In this document: positions 7,762-14,453 of the stretch, one piece after another | Position numbering within the stretch: position 1 is the first letter of the stretch | How the letters are laid out: every line of letters starts with the position of its first letter | Assembly: GCA_021647805.1 (NCBI GenBank) | Contig: JAKITZ010000007.1 | Span: forward strand, 1-21,587 | Length of the DNA: 21,587 nucleotides | DNA from: Robiginitomaculum sp. | Lineage (GTDB): Bacteria > Pseudomonadota > Alphaproteobacteria > Caulobacterales > Maricaulaceae | Direction: 5' to 3' | Translations under genes and position numbers: made by a program | Notes under the pieces: model-generated | Seen by the model: the letters and a program-made list of their open reading frames with translations, nothing else | Database searches by the model: none | Told to the model about the DNA's origin: nothing

Positions 7762-7784
7762 AATACACCAAAAGGAGACTAACA

Positions 7785-8489
7785 ATGATATTCAAAGGAT
7801 TACTGGTTAGCCTGATCATGATCGGGATCATGTTGGCTTTAAGTATCTGGGCAATGGGACAGTTACCCGCAGGCGAGCAATTCGCCACTCACTGGGATGC
7901 AAATGGAGTAGCCAACGGATTTAGCGGTAGAGCAACTGTATTGTGGATGATGCCTGGTATGACTATTGGAATTGCATTGCTGCTGGCTATAGTTCCACAA
8001 CTTGATCCCAGAAAACGAAATTTACTTCGTTCCTCCATGGCTTATCTGGTCATATGGGTTGGTACTTTATTGGTATTAGCATTTGCCCATTTCATGATGG
8101 TGCTTAATGCCACCGGAACCATAAACATGGCTGATGTTGGTAATGGCCCAGGCATGATCAAGGCTTTGACAATTATTCTTGGTGGGTTTTTTGCCGCTAT
8201 TGGTGCGGTGATGGGCAAAATACGCCCGAATTGGTTTATGGGTATTCGCACTCCGTGGACGCTGTCATCTGATCTTTCGTGGGATAAAACCCACCGCCTT
8301 ACTGGCTGGTTGTTTTTAGCTACTGGACTGCTAAGTATTATATCGGCATTTATTATGCCACCTAACATTGCTATGGGCATCCTTATTACAGGATCACTAG
8401 CTACACTATTGATCGCGGTTATTTATTCATGGTATGTGTGGAAGAATGATCCGGTGCGTGAGACTTTAGTGCCTGAAGATACAAAATAG
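7785..8489 (+). CDS. SdpI-family integral membrane protein (DUF1648 plus SdpI domain)
   Basis: A 234-residue protein with about six hydrophobic segments. The N-terminal DUF1648 part has FATHWDANGVANGFSG (33-48). The SdpI signature NWFMGIRTPWTL (149-160) with W166 and H170 follows. In Bacillus, SdpI gives immunity to the SdpC toxin and relays its presence by holding SdpR at the membrane; many proteobacterial SdpR/SdpI pairs have no known toxin, and none is visible here. The ATG at 7785 has AAGGAG upstream; an in-frame ATG at 7746 lies inside the repeat core and is rejected. The thermonuclease-like gene begins 10 bp after its stop. Confidence 0.85.
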   Translation: MIFKGLLVSLIMIGIMLALSIWAMGQLPAGEQFATHWDANGVANGFSGRATVLWMMPGMTIGIALLLAIVPQLDPRKRNLLRSSMAYLVIWVGTLLVLAFAHFMMVLNATGTINMADVGNGPGMIKALTIILGGFFAAIGAVMGKIRPNWFMGIRTPWTLSSDLSWDKTHRLTGWLFLATGLLSIISAFIMPPNIAMGILITGSLATLLIAVIYSWYVWKNDPVRETLVPEDTK

Positions 8490-8499
8490 GAACGCCCAA

Positions 8500-9297
8500 A
8501 TGCTGCTAACTCGCCGACATATATGGTTGGGACTAGGAGCTGTCGGCCTTACAAGCACACTTTACAAACCAGCCTTCGCGCAAGAAAACTTTGACGAAAG
8601 TTTCTTTCAAGATGGCAAAATGCAGCAAACAATCAGCGGTGACAACTTCATATTAGAAGATGGACGGCGGATACGTTTAACCGGCATGGATGCGCCGCGT
8701 ATGGCCATTGGTGATGCAGTTGCTCAACCATTGTCGACAACGGCAAAGCAGCTCCTACATGACTTAATCGCCGAACAAGAGCTTTCGTTTGTTGCCGCAA
8801 GTCCGGACAGATTTGGCCGTTTGCGGGCGCATGTTCTGGTTGGGGCTGAGCAAAGATGGTTACAGGGTGAAATGCTTGAGCGCGGTATGGGGCGGGTGCG
8901 AGTTTGGTCTGATGATGATAACAGGATCACTAAAATGCTGGCCATCGAAGAGCAGGCGCGTCGCCAAAAAACCGGTATTTGGGAGCGAGAATTTTATGCC
9001 ATTCGCACACCACAAACAGTTACTTCTGCGCGCGGTAGCTTTCAAATAGTTGAGGGTGAAATAGTTGATGCCGCCAGCACTCGCAAAATGAATTATTTGA
9101 ATTTTGGTGCTGATTGGCGCAATGATTTTACTGCGCAAGCAACTAAAAAAGTTGCTAGAAAATTTAGCAAAGCCGGGATCAATTTGTCTGGCTTATCCGG
9201 CGCAAGAGTGCGGGTGCGCGGTTTGATTAAGTCCAGCAACGGCCCTAGCTTGTGGCTAAACCATGTTTCGCAATTACAAATCCTTGATAATGAATAA
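8500..9297 (+). CDS. secreted thermonuclease-like (SNase-fold) protein, catalytic Glu replaced
   Basis: A 265-residue protein with a signal peptide (about 1-28, likely cleaved after AFA; TRRHIWLG near the start also allows Tat export). The staphylococcal-nuclease fold spans about 43-165: R59 in RIRLTG matches SNase R35, D64-A-P matches D40-T-P, and DRFGR (103-107) supplies the R87 equivalent. The residue after DAP, the general-base Glu43 in SNase, is R67, so nuclease activity is doubtful. Residues 175-262 form an unrecognised C-terminal domain, perhaps OB-like (EGEIVDA, GARVRVRGLI). The ribosome site AGGAA overlaps the SdpI stop, so it is the third gene of the arsR-sdpI unit. A terminator follows. 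Confidence 0.8.
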   Translation: MLLTRRHIWLGLGAVGLTSTLYKPAFAQENFDESFFQDGKMQQTISGDNFILEDGRRIRLTGMDAPRMAIGDAVAQPLSTTAKQLLHDLIAEQELSFVAASPDRFGRLRAHVLVGAEQRWLQGEMLERGMGRVRVWSDDDNRITKMLAIEEQARRQKTGIWEREFYAIRTPQTVTSARGSFQIVEGEIVDAASTRKMNYLNFGADWRNDFTAQATKKVARKFSKAGINLSGLSGARVRVRGLIKSSNGPSLWLNHVSQLQILDNE

Positions 9298-9331
9298 AGC
9301 CCTTGCGAGCAACATGCTCACAAGGGCTTTT
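9298..9331. terminator. bidirectional rho-independent terminator
   Basis: The stem AGCCCTTG-c-GAGCA pairs with TGCTC-a-CAAGGGCT, followed by TTTT on the plus strand; the other strand reads out into TTTATT. It lies between the convergent thermonuclease-like gene (ends 9297) and carD (ends 9355), and can serve both. Confidence 0.85.
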
Positions 9332-9354
9332 CAAATCAGGTACTTTAAGGATAA

Positions 9355-9876
9355 TTAAGCAGCTTCAACTGTTTTGTTTACAAGCGTTTCGGTTAATTCA
9401 TCAAATGCCACTTCACACTCGATTTTTTTCACGGCTGCCACTTCACGAGCCATCCGGTCAATGGCTGACTCATATAATTGCCGTTCAGAATATGACTGCT
9501 CCGGTTGATCATCATTACGGTGCAAATCACGCACCACTTCGGCAATCCATATTAAATCACCCGAGTTGATCTTAGCTTCATATTCCTGCGCTCGCCGGCT
9601 CCACATAGTACGTTTAACTTTCGGCTTACCCTTTAATGTCTCGACAGCATCTTCCATCACCACATTAGACGCCAAAGCTCGCATGCCAGTAGTAGCTGCT
9701 CGTGCGGTCGGAACCCTTAAAGTCATTTTATCTTGCGGGAAATCTACAACGTAAACCTCCATATCAATGCCGGCGATATGCTCAACAACAATACTTGTCA
9801 CCCGGCCAACGCCATGTGCTGGGTAAACAATATAATCTTTTGGTTTGAAAGTTTTAGAAGCAGGTTTTTTAGCCAT
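9355..9876 (-). CDS. carD: CarD-family transcriptional regulator
   Basis: A 173-residue CarD_CdnL_TRCF protein. The N-terminal RNA-polymerase-interacting Tudor-like domain contains DYIVYPAHGVGRV (14-26) and EVYVVDFPQDKMTLRVP (40-56). The helical C-terminal domain contains MWSRRAQEYEAKINSGD (91-107), followed by the AEVVRDLHRND segment that contacts promoter DNA near the -10. The family stabilises open complexes, notably at rRNA and other growth-related promoters. GAGAA precedes the ATG at 9876. The gene follows fdxA on the same strand, a pairing common in alphaproteobacteria, but here a 350-bp gap with a repeat element separates them. Confidence 0.95.
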   Translation of the reverse strand: MAKKPASKTFKPKDYIVYPAHGVGRVTSIVVEHIAGIDMEVYVVDFPQDKMTLRVPTARAATTGMRALASNVVMEDAVETLKGKPKVKRTMWSRRAQEYEAKINSGDLIWIAEVVRDLHRNDDQPEQSYSERQLYESAIDRMAREVAAVKKIECEVAFDELTETLVNKTVEAA

Positions 9877-10226
9877 TATTTGTTCTCTTTAATTTATGTT
9901 TTATATCGATAATCTGGAAAGGTTGTACAAAACAACTCTCATCAAACTATTGCTTGATTGGAAATTTTTAATTGTTGGTTTTAAAAAGCGAAAAGCAAAC
10001 CGCTTGGGTTAAATATCCTTGTTACTAAACATTTTGTCACAAAACACTCACACTTAACGCTATGGGAGAAATAACTATGTTTAAAACACTGAATGAACCA
10101 GTGTTTTAAACATAACTTTCTTTAGCAATCCGTCAACTTATCCAAAAACCGGTAACCACTTTTTGGGTCGATGGAGTATACATAACACAAAAACCAGCAA
10201 AAATAAAGTCAGGCGCCGATAAAAAT
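9877..10226. other. 350-bp intergenic region between fdxA and carD
   Basis: No convincing gene is present. About 145 bp upstream of carD is AT-rich and may hold its promoter (a TATAAA lies near 9900 on the minus strand, with no clear -35) and an ATCAA...TTGAT inverted repeat near 9940-9957. The rest is repeat copy B (10076-10178) and a short tail downstream of fdxA. Confidence 0.6.
10076..10178. repeat. composite intergenic repeat, copy B, with a perfect 16-bp hairpin
   Basis: The arms TATGTTTAAAACACTG (10076-10091) and CAGTGTTTTAAACATA (10099-10114) are perfectly complementary around a 7-nt loop. A 13-nt spacer leads to a 51-bp core (10128-10178), with CCAAAAA/TTTTTGG and TCCGTC/GATGGA pairing around CCGGTAACCAC. 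The core differs from copy A by about two substitutions and one indel. It lies just downstream of fdxA (minus strand) and could end that transcript, though no U-tract follows. Confidence 0.88.
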
Positions 10227-10568
10227 CTAATCGCCCTCGCCAGGCTTCTCAGAAAAGTATTTCTCGAATTTTCCTGTTTCATCTACCATGGCATCAGCAT
10301 CGGCAGGAGCAGGCTTTATTCTGGTGATGTTTGGCCAAATTTCGGCAAATTTTGTATTTATTTCAAGCCACTTACCATCATCATCATCTTCAGTATCGAT
10401 CTTAATCGCCTCAACAGGGCATTCCGGTTCGCAAACTCCGCAATCAATACATTCATCAGGGTGAATAACCAAAAAGTTCTCGCCCTCGTAAAAACAATCA
10501 ACCGGACACACCTCTACGCAATCAGTGTATTTGCAACGCACACAGGCATCGGTAACGATATAAGTCAT
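10227..10568 (-). CDS. fdxA: seven-iron ferredoxin FdxA
   Basis: A 113-residue ferredoxin of the 3Fe-4S/4Fe-4S type. C9, C17 and C50 fit the three-iron cluster; C21 with C40, C43 and C46 (CIDCGVC) fit the four-iron cluster. C12 and C25 are extra, as is common in this family. The C-terminal extension with WPNITRIK matches Azotobacter FdI-type proteins. It is a soluble electron carrier; the partner cannot be inferred. It lies in the usual DUF3108, helicase-related, fdxA, carD order. The S4 RNA-binding protein that I would expect just upstream is absent; a TerB-domain gene occupies the place. Confidence 0.95.
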   Translation of the reverse strand: MTYIVTDACVRCKYTDCVEVCPVDCFYEGENFLVIHPDECIDCGVCEPECPVEAIKIDTEDDDDGKWLEINTKFAEIWPNITRIKPAPADADAMVDETGKFEKYFSEKPGEGD

Positions 10569-10627
10569 GGCTATCTTTGTTATTGATGATCAACTGATCG
10601 GGTTTTTGGGCAAAACAACGCTTAAGG

Positions 10628-11083
10628 TCAAGGCTTTTTACTGCGCTGTACAGCAGAGCGCTTGGCCGAAGCCCGCTCATGGTCGGTCACAGCAAGCAAG
10701 GAAGCAACTCGGCGGATCAGTGCATCTTCGAACGGGCTTTCTTCACCATCGGCAAATGTCACGTCCCATAAATGACCTATTAGAGCAACACGTTGTTCCT
10801 TGGGCATGTTTTTTTTGATCACCGAAGTAAAAGCATAATGATCAACAGCCATATCAGCTCGCTGCTCGGATTTTTCCAGTAATTCTGCTGCATCGGTATC
10901 ATTTAACGCAAAACTTTGCTTGATAACATTAAGAATTATGTCTTGCTCAATATTGGCATAAATCCCATCAGCCAGTGCCGCTTCCACCAATAATGCGATC
11001 GAGCACTCCCGTGCTTCTTGCTGAATATCGATTTTTGATGGCGGTGTGGTTTTTTGAAACATCTGCCGCAATTTTTTCAACAT
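10628..11083 (-). CDS. TerB-domain protein
   Basis: A 151-residue cytoplasmic, mostly helical protein with two TerB-type repeats: LLVEAALADGIYANIEQDII (about 31-50) and LWDVTFADGEESPFEDALIR (about 104-123). Each has the hydrophobic-ADG-x-E pattern typical of TerB/DjlA-like domains, which can bind divalent metal. The C-terminus is basic (RASAKRSAVQRSKKP). Lone TerB proteins are common and do not imply tellurite resistance; no other ter genes are visible. AAGGAT precedes the ATG. The gap to the helicase-related fragment upstream is 27 bp, so they are probably cotranscribed. Confidence 0.8.
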   Translation of the reverse strand: MLKKLRQMFQKTTPPSKIDIQQEARECSIALLVEAALADGIYANIEQDIILNVIKQSFALNDTDAAELLEKSEQRADMAVDHYAFTSVIKKNMPKEQRVALIGHLWDVTFADGEESPFEDALIRRVASLLAVTDHERASAKRSAVQRSKKP

Positions 11084-11110
11084 GTTAGATCCTTACAATT
11101 AAGTTCTTCT

Positions 11111-12082
11111 TTAACGTTTATCTATGTTAAGAGCTTGTAACACAGCAAATGGACTATCGGGGTCAATTTTCTTGATAGGCACTTGTTTTTTGTTCTTTGG
11201 CGGCTTTTTGCCGGGTGACTTCTTTTTTGTAACTGGTTTGCGTTTCGTGTTTTTGGTTTTTGCGATTGATCGTAACGCCCAACTAGAAGCCAGTTCATCG
11301 ATCTCACCGGCTTCATCTTTGACTGTATCAACGTGCACAAATCCCAATGACGTTAGAATCTGTGCTAGTTCCGGTTTGCTACAGCCCAATAAAGCAACCA
11401 TCTCCAATGTCGGTTTAAATCCACCATCGGTTGTTTGCCCTCGAGCGGTTCTAATTTCAGCACCGATACGCTCTAAAATATCAAGACGAACCGAACGCTC
11501 TGCACATTTTCGCAAACCGGCAACAGACAAAGCCGGCGGCGCAATATCTGCTACCGCCTTAAAAGAAGTCAAACCAGCCGGAGCAATGTACGGTTTTTTA
11601 TTTCCTTGCGGCCCAAAAGCCAACAATATTGCCAATAAGCGACTAGGGGCAGGGCGCAATAACGCTGGCATAAATAACGAAAACTCACCGAACCTAACCC
11701 CGCACTCACGCAAGCTGCCCCTTTGATCTTGGGTTATGGTTTTTAGCTCGGTGGCAATTCCCCGGCGATCCAAAGATCCTAATGCCTGCAACAACCGAAA
11801 ACCTAACCCAAGCACTGCCGGATCAAGTGTGCCGGCTTCTACTTTTTCATGTAACAATAAAAGCGGCGCAAGATGTTTTGCCATTTCGGCTTGCAACCAA
11901 TTAACAAGTCTTGTGCGAACCTCATCAACCGGCACATCGGAAACTTCCGCCAAAACCTCGAACTGCGGCTTTAGCACCTCTGTACCAGCAACAAGCTTTG
12001 CGGCTGCCTTATCTGACCAGAATATTTCTCCTTGCTCGTTCAAAGAGATATCTACGTCTTTAGCAGTGATCAGTTTTTCCAT
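11111..12082 (-). CDS. C-terminal half of an alphaproteobacterial helicase-related protein; ATPase half absent
   Basis: A 323-residue frame that resembles, from memory of the family, the non-ATPase C-terminal half of the roughly 900-1000-residue helicase-related protein usually found between DUF3108 and fdxA. Resemblances are GEIFWSDKAAAKLVAG near the start, HLAPLLLLHEKV, GLGFRLLQALGSLDRR, VRFGEFSLFMPALLRPAPSR, PTLEMVALLGCSKPEL, a Lys-rich linker (about 277-310), and the ending DPDSPFAVLQALN. No Walker A, DEAD box or helicase motif occurs in it. Only 51 bp separate it from DUF3108, so the ATPase half is not hidden upstream. The ATG at 12082 has a plausible AAGG ribosome site. It may be a functional stand-alone domain, or the remnant of a 5' deletion. 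Confidence 0.65.
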   Translation of the reverse strand: MEKLITAKDVDISLNEQGEIFWSDKAAAKLVAGTEVLKPQFEVLAEVSDVPVDEVRTRLVNWLQAEMAKHLAPLLLLHEKVEAGTLDPAVLGLGFRLLQALGSLDRRGIATELKTITQDQRGSLRECGVRFGEFSLFMPALLRPAPSRLLAILLAFGPQGNKKPYIAPAGLTSFKAVADIAPPALSVAGLRKCAERSVRLDILERIGAEIRTARGQTTDGGFKPTLEMVALLGCSKPELAQILTSLGFVHVDTVKDEAGEIDELASSWALRSIAKTKNTKRKPVTKKKSPGKKPPKNKKQVPIKKIDPDSPFAVLQALNIDKR

Positions 12083-12133
12083 TTGGTTTTGACCTTTGCA
12101 GTAATTATTCGCATAGCTTTTTCAGCTTATATA

Positions 12134-12970
12134 CTATCGGACATTGATCGAACGGGCTTCGACTACCGCAGTTGCAAAGTCAAGTTTATATGAAAACTTC
12201 ACTGGCAGGCGCAAACCAGCAAATGGTTCATCAGCCAGCCACATAATTACTGGTTTTTCATAACCCGGATCATTTAAGTCATCAGCGTTAAACCCAGATA
12301 TTGGAATATACCAGACATGACATCGCATAGCCAAACCCTTATAAGCGCGGGTACGTATTTTTTCCTTACCTTTCGCCTCTAGCCTTAAATTATAGCGCTG
12401 CTTGCCATCAAATACTTTCAACGAGCCCTGACAATTTTGGAAGTTCTTTTCTTTCTCATTACCCATTGATAACGCCAAAACTGCACTTACCGGATCCAAA
12501 GCTTCAAGCCGTTGTTGCATTGTCGCGGGCGGATCACCCATAGTTCGCAAAGGAGGAATGACCCGAAGCGTTACGTTATCTGGCTCAAAGCTCATAAACA
12601 GTTCACGATTTTTGCGACCGTCTAGCTCTTTGTGCCAATACTCCTTGGTGAACAAACGATTATCCCCGATAATTCCTTGGGCGCTGGCTATAACTTTGAT
12701 CTGCTTGAAAAATGCTGCCAAGCCTGATGTTCGAAATTCGGCGCGCATTGCATAGCTTTCTTCTAATAGCACCGCTGATACTTTGGCGCGGATCATTGGA
12801 ATGCCAAACACCCGGCCACTATATACAATATCAACCGCTTGTTCTTTATGCAGATGAGCTGGCCGTTCAATTGGCTCGGATATTGCCGGGCTTGCCAGCA
12901 ATGGCACAAGCAATAAGCCAAAACCCAGTTTGCAACACTTTACTAATTCATAGTTTTTTGACCAACGCAT
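12134..12970 (-). CDS. DUF3108 domain-containing exported protein
   Basis: A 278-residue protein with a basic start and hydrophobic segment (about 13-30, FGLLLVPLLASPAISE), read as a signal peptide. The body is beta-rich and matches DUF3108: VDIVYSGRVFGIPMIRAKV (47-65), a middle ALDPVSAVLAL (about 155-165), and the closing PVIMWLADEPFAGLRLPVKF. Function is unknown; the family is periplasmic and lipocalin-like in outline. Its neighbours rpmB and the helicase-related gene are the usual alphaproteobacterial ones. GAGAAA precedes the ATG. It is divergent from rpmB across a 401-bp gap that contains repeat copy C. Confidence 0.85.
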   Translation of the reverse strand: MRWSKNYELVKCCKLGFGLLLVPLLASPAISEPIERPAHLHKEQAVDIVYSGRVFGIPMIRAKVSAVLLEESYAMRAEFRTSGLAAFFKQIKVIASAQGIIGDNRLFTKEYWHKELDGRKNRELFMSFEPDNVTLRVIPPLRTMGDPPATMQQRLEALDPVSAVLALSMGNEKEKNFQNCQGSLKVFDGKQRYNLRLEAKGKEKIRTRAYKGLAMRCHVWYIPISGFNADDLNDPGYEKPVIMWLADEPFAGLRLPVKFSYKLDFATAVVEARSINVR

Positions 12971-13046
12971 TTTATTTCTCTATTATTGTACTAGCTAACT
13001 GCGAGTTTAATGATTCAATTATGTCTGCAATATGGACAATTTGCTA

Positions 13047-13210
13047 TATACTCAAAACACTTAAATTGAAAAGCTCTTGAGTATACTTTCTCTTTGCAAT
13101 CCATCGACTTGTCCAGAAACTGATCTTAGTGGTCGCATTTGCTTGCCGTAAAACCGGTACCCACTTTTACTGAAGATTGCTCCTTACCCACTTTTGGGGT
13201 TGATGGGGTA
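13047..13210. repeat. composite intergenic repeat, copy C, expanded by a nested core
   Basis: The hairpin has TATACTCAA (13047-13055) and TTGAGTATA (13077-13085) as perfect outer arms and a poorly paired middle. After 13 nt the core begins ATCCATCGACTTGTCC (13099-13114) as in copies A and B, then diverges. It resumes as ACCCACTTTTGGGGTTGATG near the right end. In between is a second unit with AAAACCGGTACCCACTTTT. The copy is about 60 bp longer than A or B, consistent with one repeat inserted into another. Confidence 0.7.
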
Positions 13211-13322
13211 CAGTTTCATAACTTGAACTTACAAGTTGACAATCTGTGCTTGACCTTCTTGCTTACTTTGGGTATTTGACCGCTCGCCTTGGTTCTAGTG
13301 CTGCTGGAACTGAAACTGTACC
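13207..13322. repeat. 12-bp perfect inverted repeat flanking the rpmB promoter region
   Basis: GGTACAGTTTCA (13207-13218) and TGAAACTGTACC (13311-13322) are exact reverse complements 92 bp apart. The left arm overlaps the last bases of repeat copy C. A smaller inverted repeat, AACTTG/CAAGTT, lies at about 13221-13238. Confidence 0.6.
13250..13278 (+). promoter_or_regulatory. promoter candidate for rpmB
   Basis: TTGACC (13250-13255), a 17-bp spacer and TATTTG (13273-13278) would give a leader of about 85 nt. A second TTGACA at 13236-13241 has no -10 at good spacing. The pair lies inside the 12-bp inverted repeat. Confidence 0.35.
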
Positions 13323-13371
13323 AGTTTTTCTGGTTTTAATTTATTTGTTTTTCAAGACAAAGGGAAAGCCC

Positions 13372-13671
13372 ATGTCTCGCCGCTGTGAACTTACTGGAGT
13401 TGGTGTAATGTCTGGCAATAATGTCAGCCACTCCAAACGTCGTACCCGTCGCAAATTTCGTCCTAATTTGTGCAATGTAACTCTTGCTTCTGATGTCTTG
13501 AGCCAATCTTTCAAGTTTCGGATCACTGCCGCAGCTTTGCGCTCCGTTGACCATAATGGTGGTCTTGATGGCTTTTTGAACAAGTGCAAGGATGAAAATA
13601 TGTCGGAGAACGCACTAAAAATCAAAAAAGCAATCCGCAAGAAACAAAAAGAAGAAACCGCTGCTGCTTAA
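13372..13671 (+). CDS. rpmB: 50S ribosomal protein L28
   Basis: A 99-residue L28 of the long alphaproteobacterial form. MSRRCELTGVGVMSGNNVSHS, split by the family as zinc-free (one Cys), is followed by KRRTRRKFRPNL (23-34) and a C-terminal region ending in a basic KKAIRKKQKEE stretch. It binds 23S rRNA in the large subunit. The ATG at 13372 has AGGGA upstream and gives the standard N-terminus. The gene is monocistronic, with a strong terminator 28 bp after the stop, and divergent from DUF3108, as in many alphaproteobacteria. Confidence 0.97.
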   Translation: MSRRCELTGVGVMSGNNVSHSKRRTRRKFRPNLCNVTLASDVLSQSFKFRITAAALRSVDHNGGLDGFLNKCKDENMSENALKIKKAIRKKQKEETAAA

Positions 13672-13698
13672 AAAGCAGTAATTTCTTACGATTAAACG

Positions 13699-13730
13699 GG
13701 CGGCTTTTTTCAAAGCCGCCTTTTTTATTT
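13699..13730 (+). terminator. rpmB: rho-independent terminator of rpmB
   Basis: GGCGGCTTT (13699-13707) pairs perfectly with AAAGCCGCC (13712-13720) around a 4-nt loop, followed by TTTTTTATTT. Confidence 0.95.
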
Positions 13731-13882
13731 CCTGAACCAGAAATTACCGAACCCTTGGTTTTTAGTATTGTTAGTATGGCTTCATTGTTACAATCGTCTA
13801 TTGGACAAGGATTCATACAAAGCTAATCCATCAGTGCAATAAAGACGGTTGATTGGTTCTTACCAGTAATTCGGACAACAAG

Positions 13883-14452
13883 ATGAAGCAAAAACTATTG
13901 GACATAGCTCGTAGCAAAAATGCTTTGCGCGGATTATTTGGAGTCTCGTTCATCGAAAGCTCGGTATTTCCAATTCCGCCAGATGTCATGTTAATTCCTA
14001 TGGTATTGGCCAGACCCGAGAAAGCTTGGCTGATCGCCGGGGTTTGCACCATTGCTAGCGTGCTTGGCGGAATACTTGGGTATTTCATTGGCATGTTTGC
14101 TTGGGAAACTATCGCTCAACCAATATTTGAATTGTACGGCAAACAAGACAGCTTTGATGTATTCAAAGAATGGTTCGATAAATGGGGTTTTTGGTCAGTA
14201 TTCGGTGCCGGTTTCACCCCGTTTCCATACAAAGTAATTACCATGACCTCAGGTTTCGTGCAGTTGAACTTTGCCGCCTTTGTTGTAGCCAGTGTCTTAT
14301 CGCGTGGCGCAAGGTTCTTTTTAGTGGCTGCGGTTATTCGCTATGCCGGTGATCGGGTACGGGCGCAAATCGAAAAGCATTTTGGCCTGATTACTTTGGC
14401 AATTTTTGTTCTTATGATACTGGCGATTTTTGCTGTAGGCTTTATCCGATAA
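13883..14452 (+). CDS. YqaA/DedA-family membrane protein (VTT domain)
   Basis: A 189-residue membrane protein with the YqaA-type VTT/DedA pattern: SFIESSVFPIPPDVMLIPMVLARP (about 22-45), a glycine-rich helix GGILGYFIG, and a re-entrant FGAGFTPFPYKVITMTSGF (about 108-126). A final hydrophobic helix is at the C-terminus. DedA proteins of this type are linked to lipid transport across the inner membrane and membrane homeostasis; the exact role here is unknown. I chose the ATG at 13883, which gives the typical short N-terminus; a TTG 10 codons upstream is possible. Ribosome site evidence is weak for both. It converges on gloB with a 13-bp gap. Confidence 0.85.
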   Translation: MKQKLLDIARSKNALRGLFGVSFIESSVFPIPPDVMLIPMVLARPEKAWLIAGVCTIASVLGGILGYFIGMFAWETIAQPIFELYGKQDSFDVFKEWFDKWGFWSVFGAGFTPFPYKVITMTSGFVQLNFAAFVVASVLSRGARFFLVAAVIRYAGDRVRAQIEKHFGLITLAIFVLMILAIFAVGFIR

Positions 14453-14453
14453 C

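Larger units (their letters stand above)
12971..13371. other. 401-bp divergent intergenic region, DUF3108 / rpmB
   Basis: It contains no gene. From the left it holds about 75 bp upstream of DUF3108 with no clear promoter, repeat copy C (13047-13210), then the rpmB leader with a promoter candidate and a long-range inverted repeat. An open frame from 13246 continues into rpmB, but it has no ribosome site and would add 42 residues never seen on L28. Confidence 0.7.

Noticed and set aside
7746..7784. In-frame start for the SdpI-family protein inside repeat copy A
   Set aside because: The 13 extra residues are repeat sequence, while AAGGAG precedes the ATG at 7785.
4101..9297. A multi-gene antiphage defence island
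   Set aside because: Apart from the nuclease-like gene, no methyltransferase/restriction, toxin-antitoxin, reverse transcriptase or helicase partners occur, and the next genes are metabolic or regulatory.
10628..11083. Tellurite resistance determinant
   Set aside because: Only a TerB domain is present; no terC, terD/E or terZ-like genes are visible, and lone TerB proteins are common.
11124..11726. 200-codon plus-strand frame opposite the helicase-related fragment
   Set aside because: It is antisense to a gene with recognisable family motifs, and has low-complexity composition and no ribosome site.
13246..13371. 42-codon upstream extension of rpmB
   Set aside because: L28 starts at MSRRCELTG; the extension overlaps the promoter region and has no ribosome site.
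13734..13743. GAACCAGAAA repeated at 13734 and 15298
   Set aside because: A single 10-mer shared between two AT-rich intergenic regions, with no surrounding similarity.
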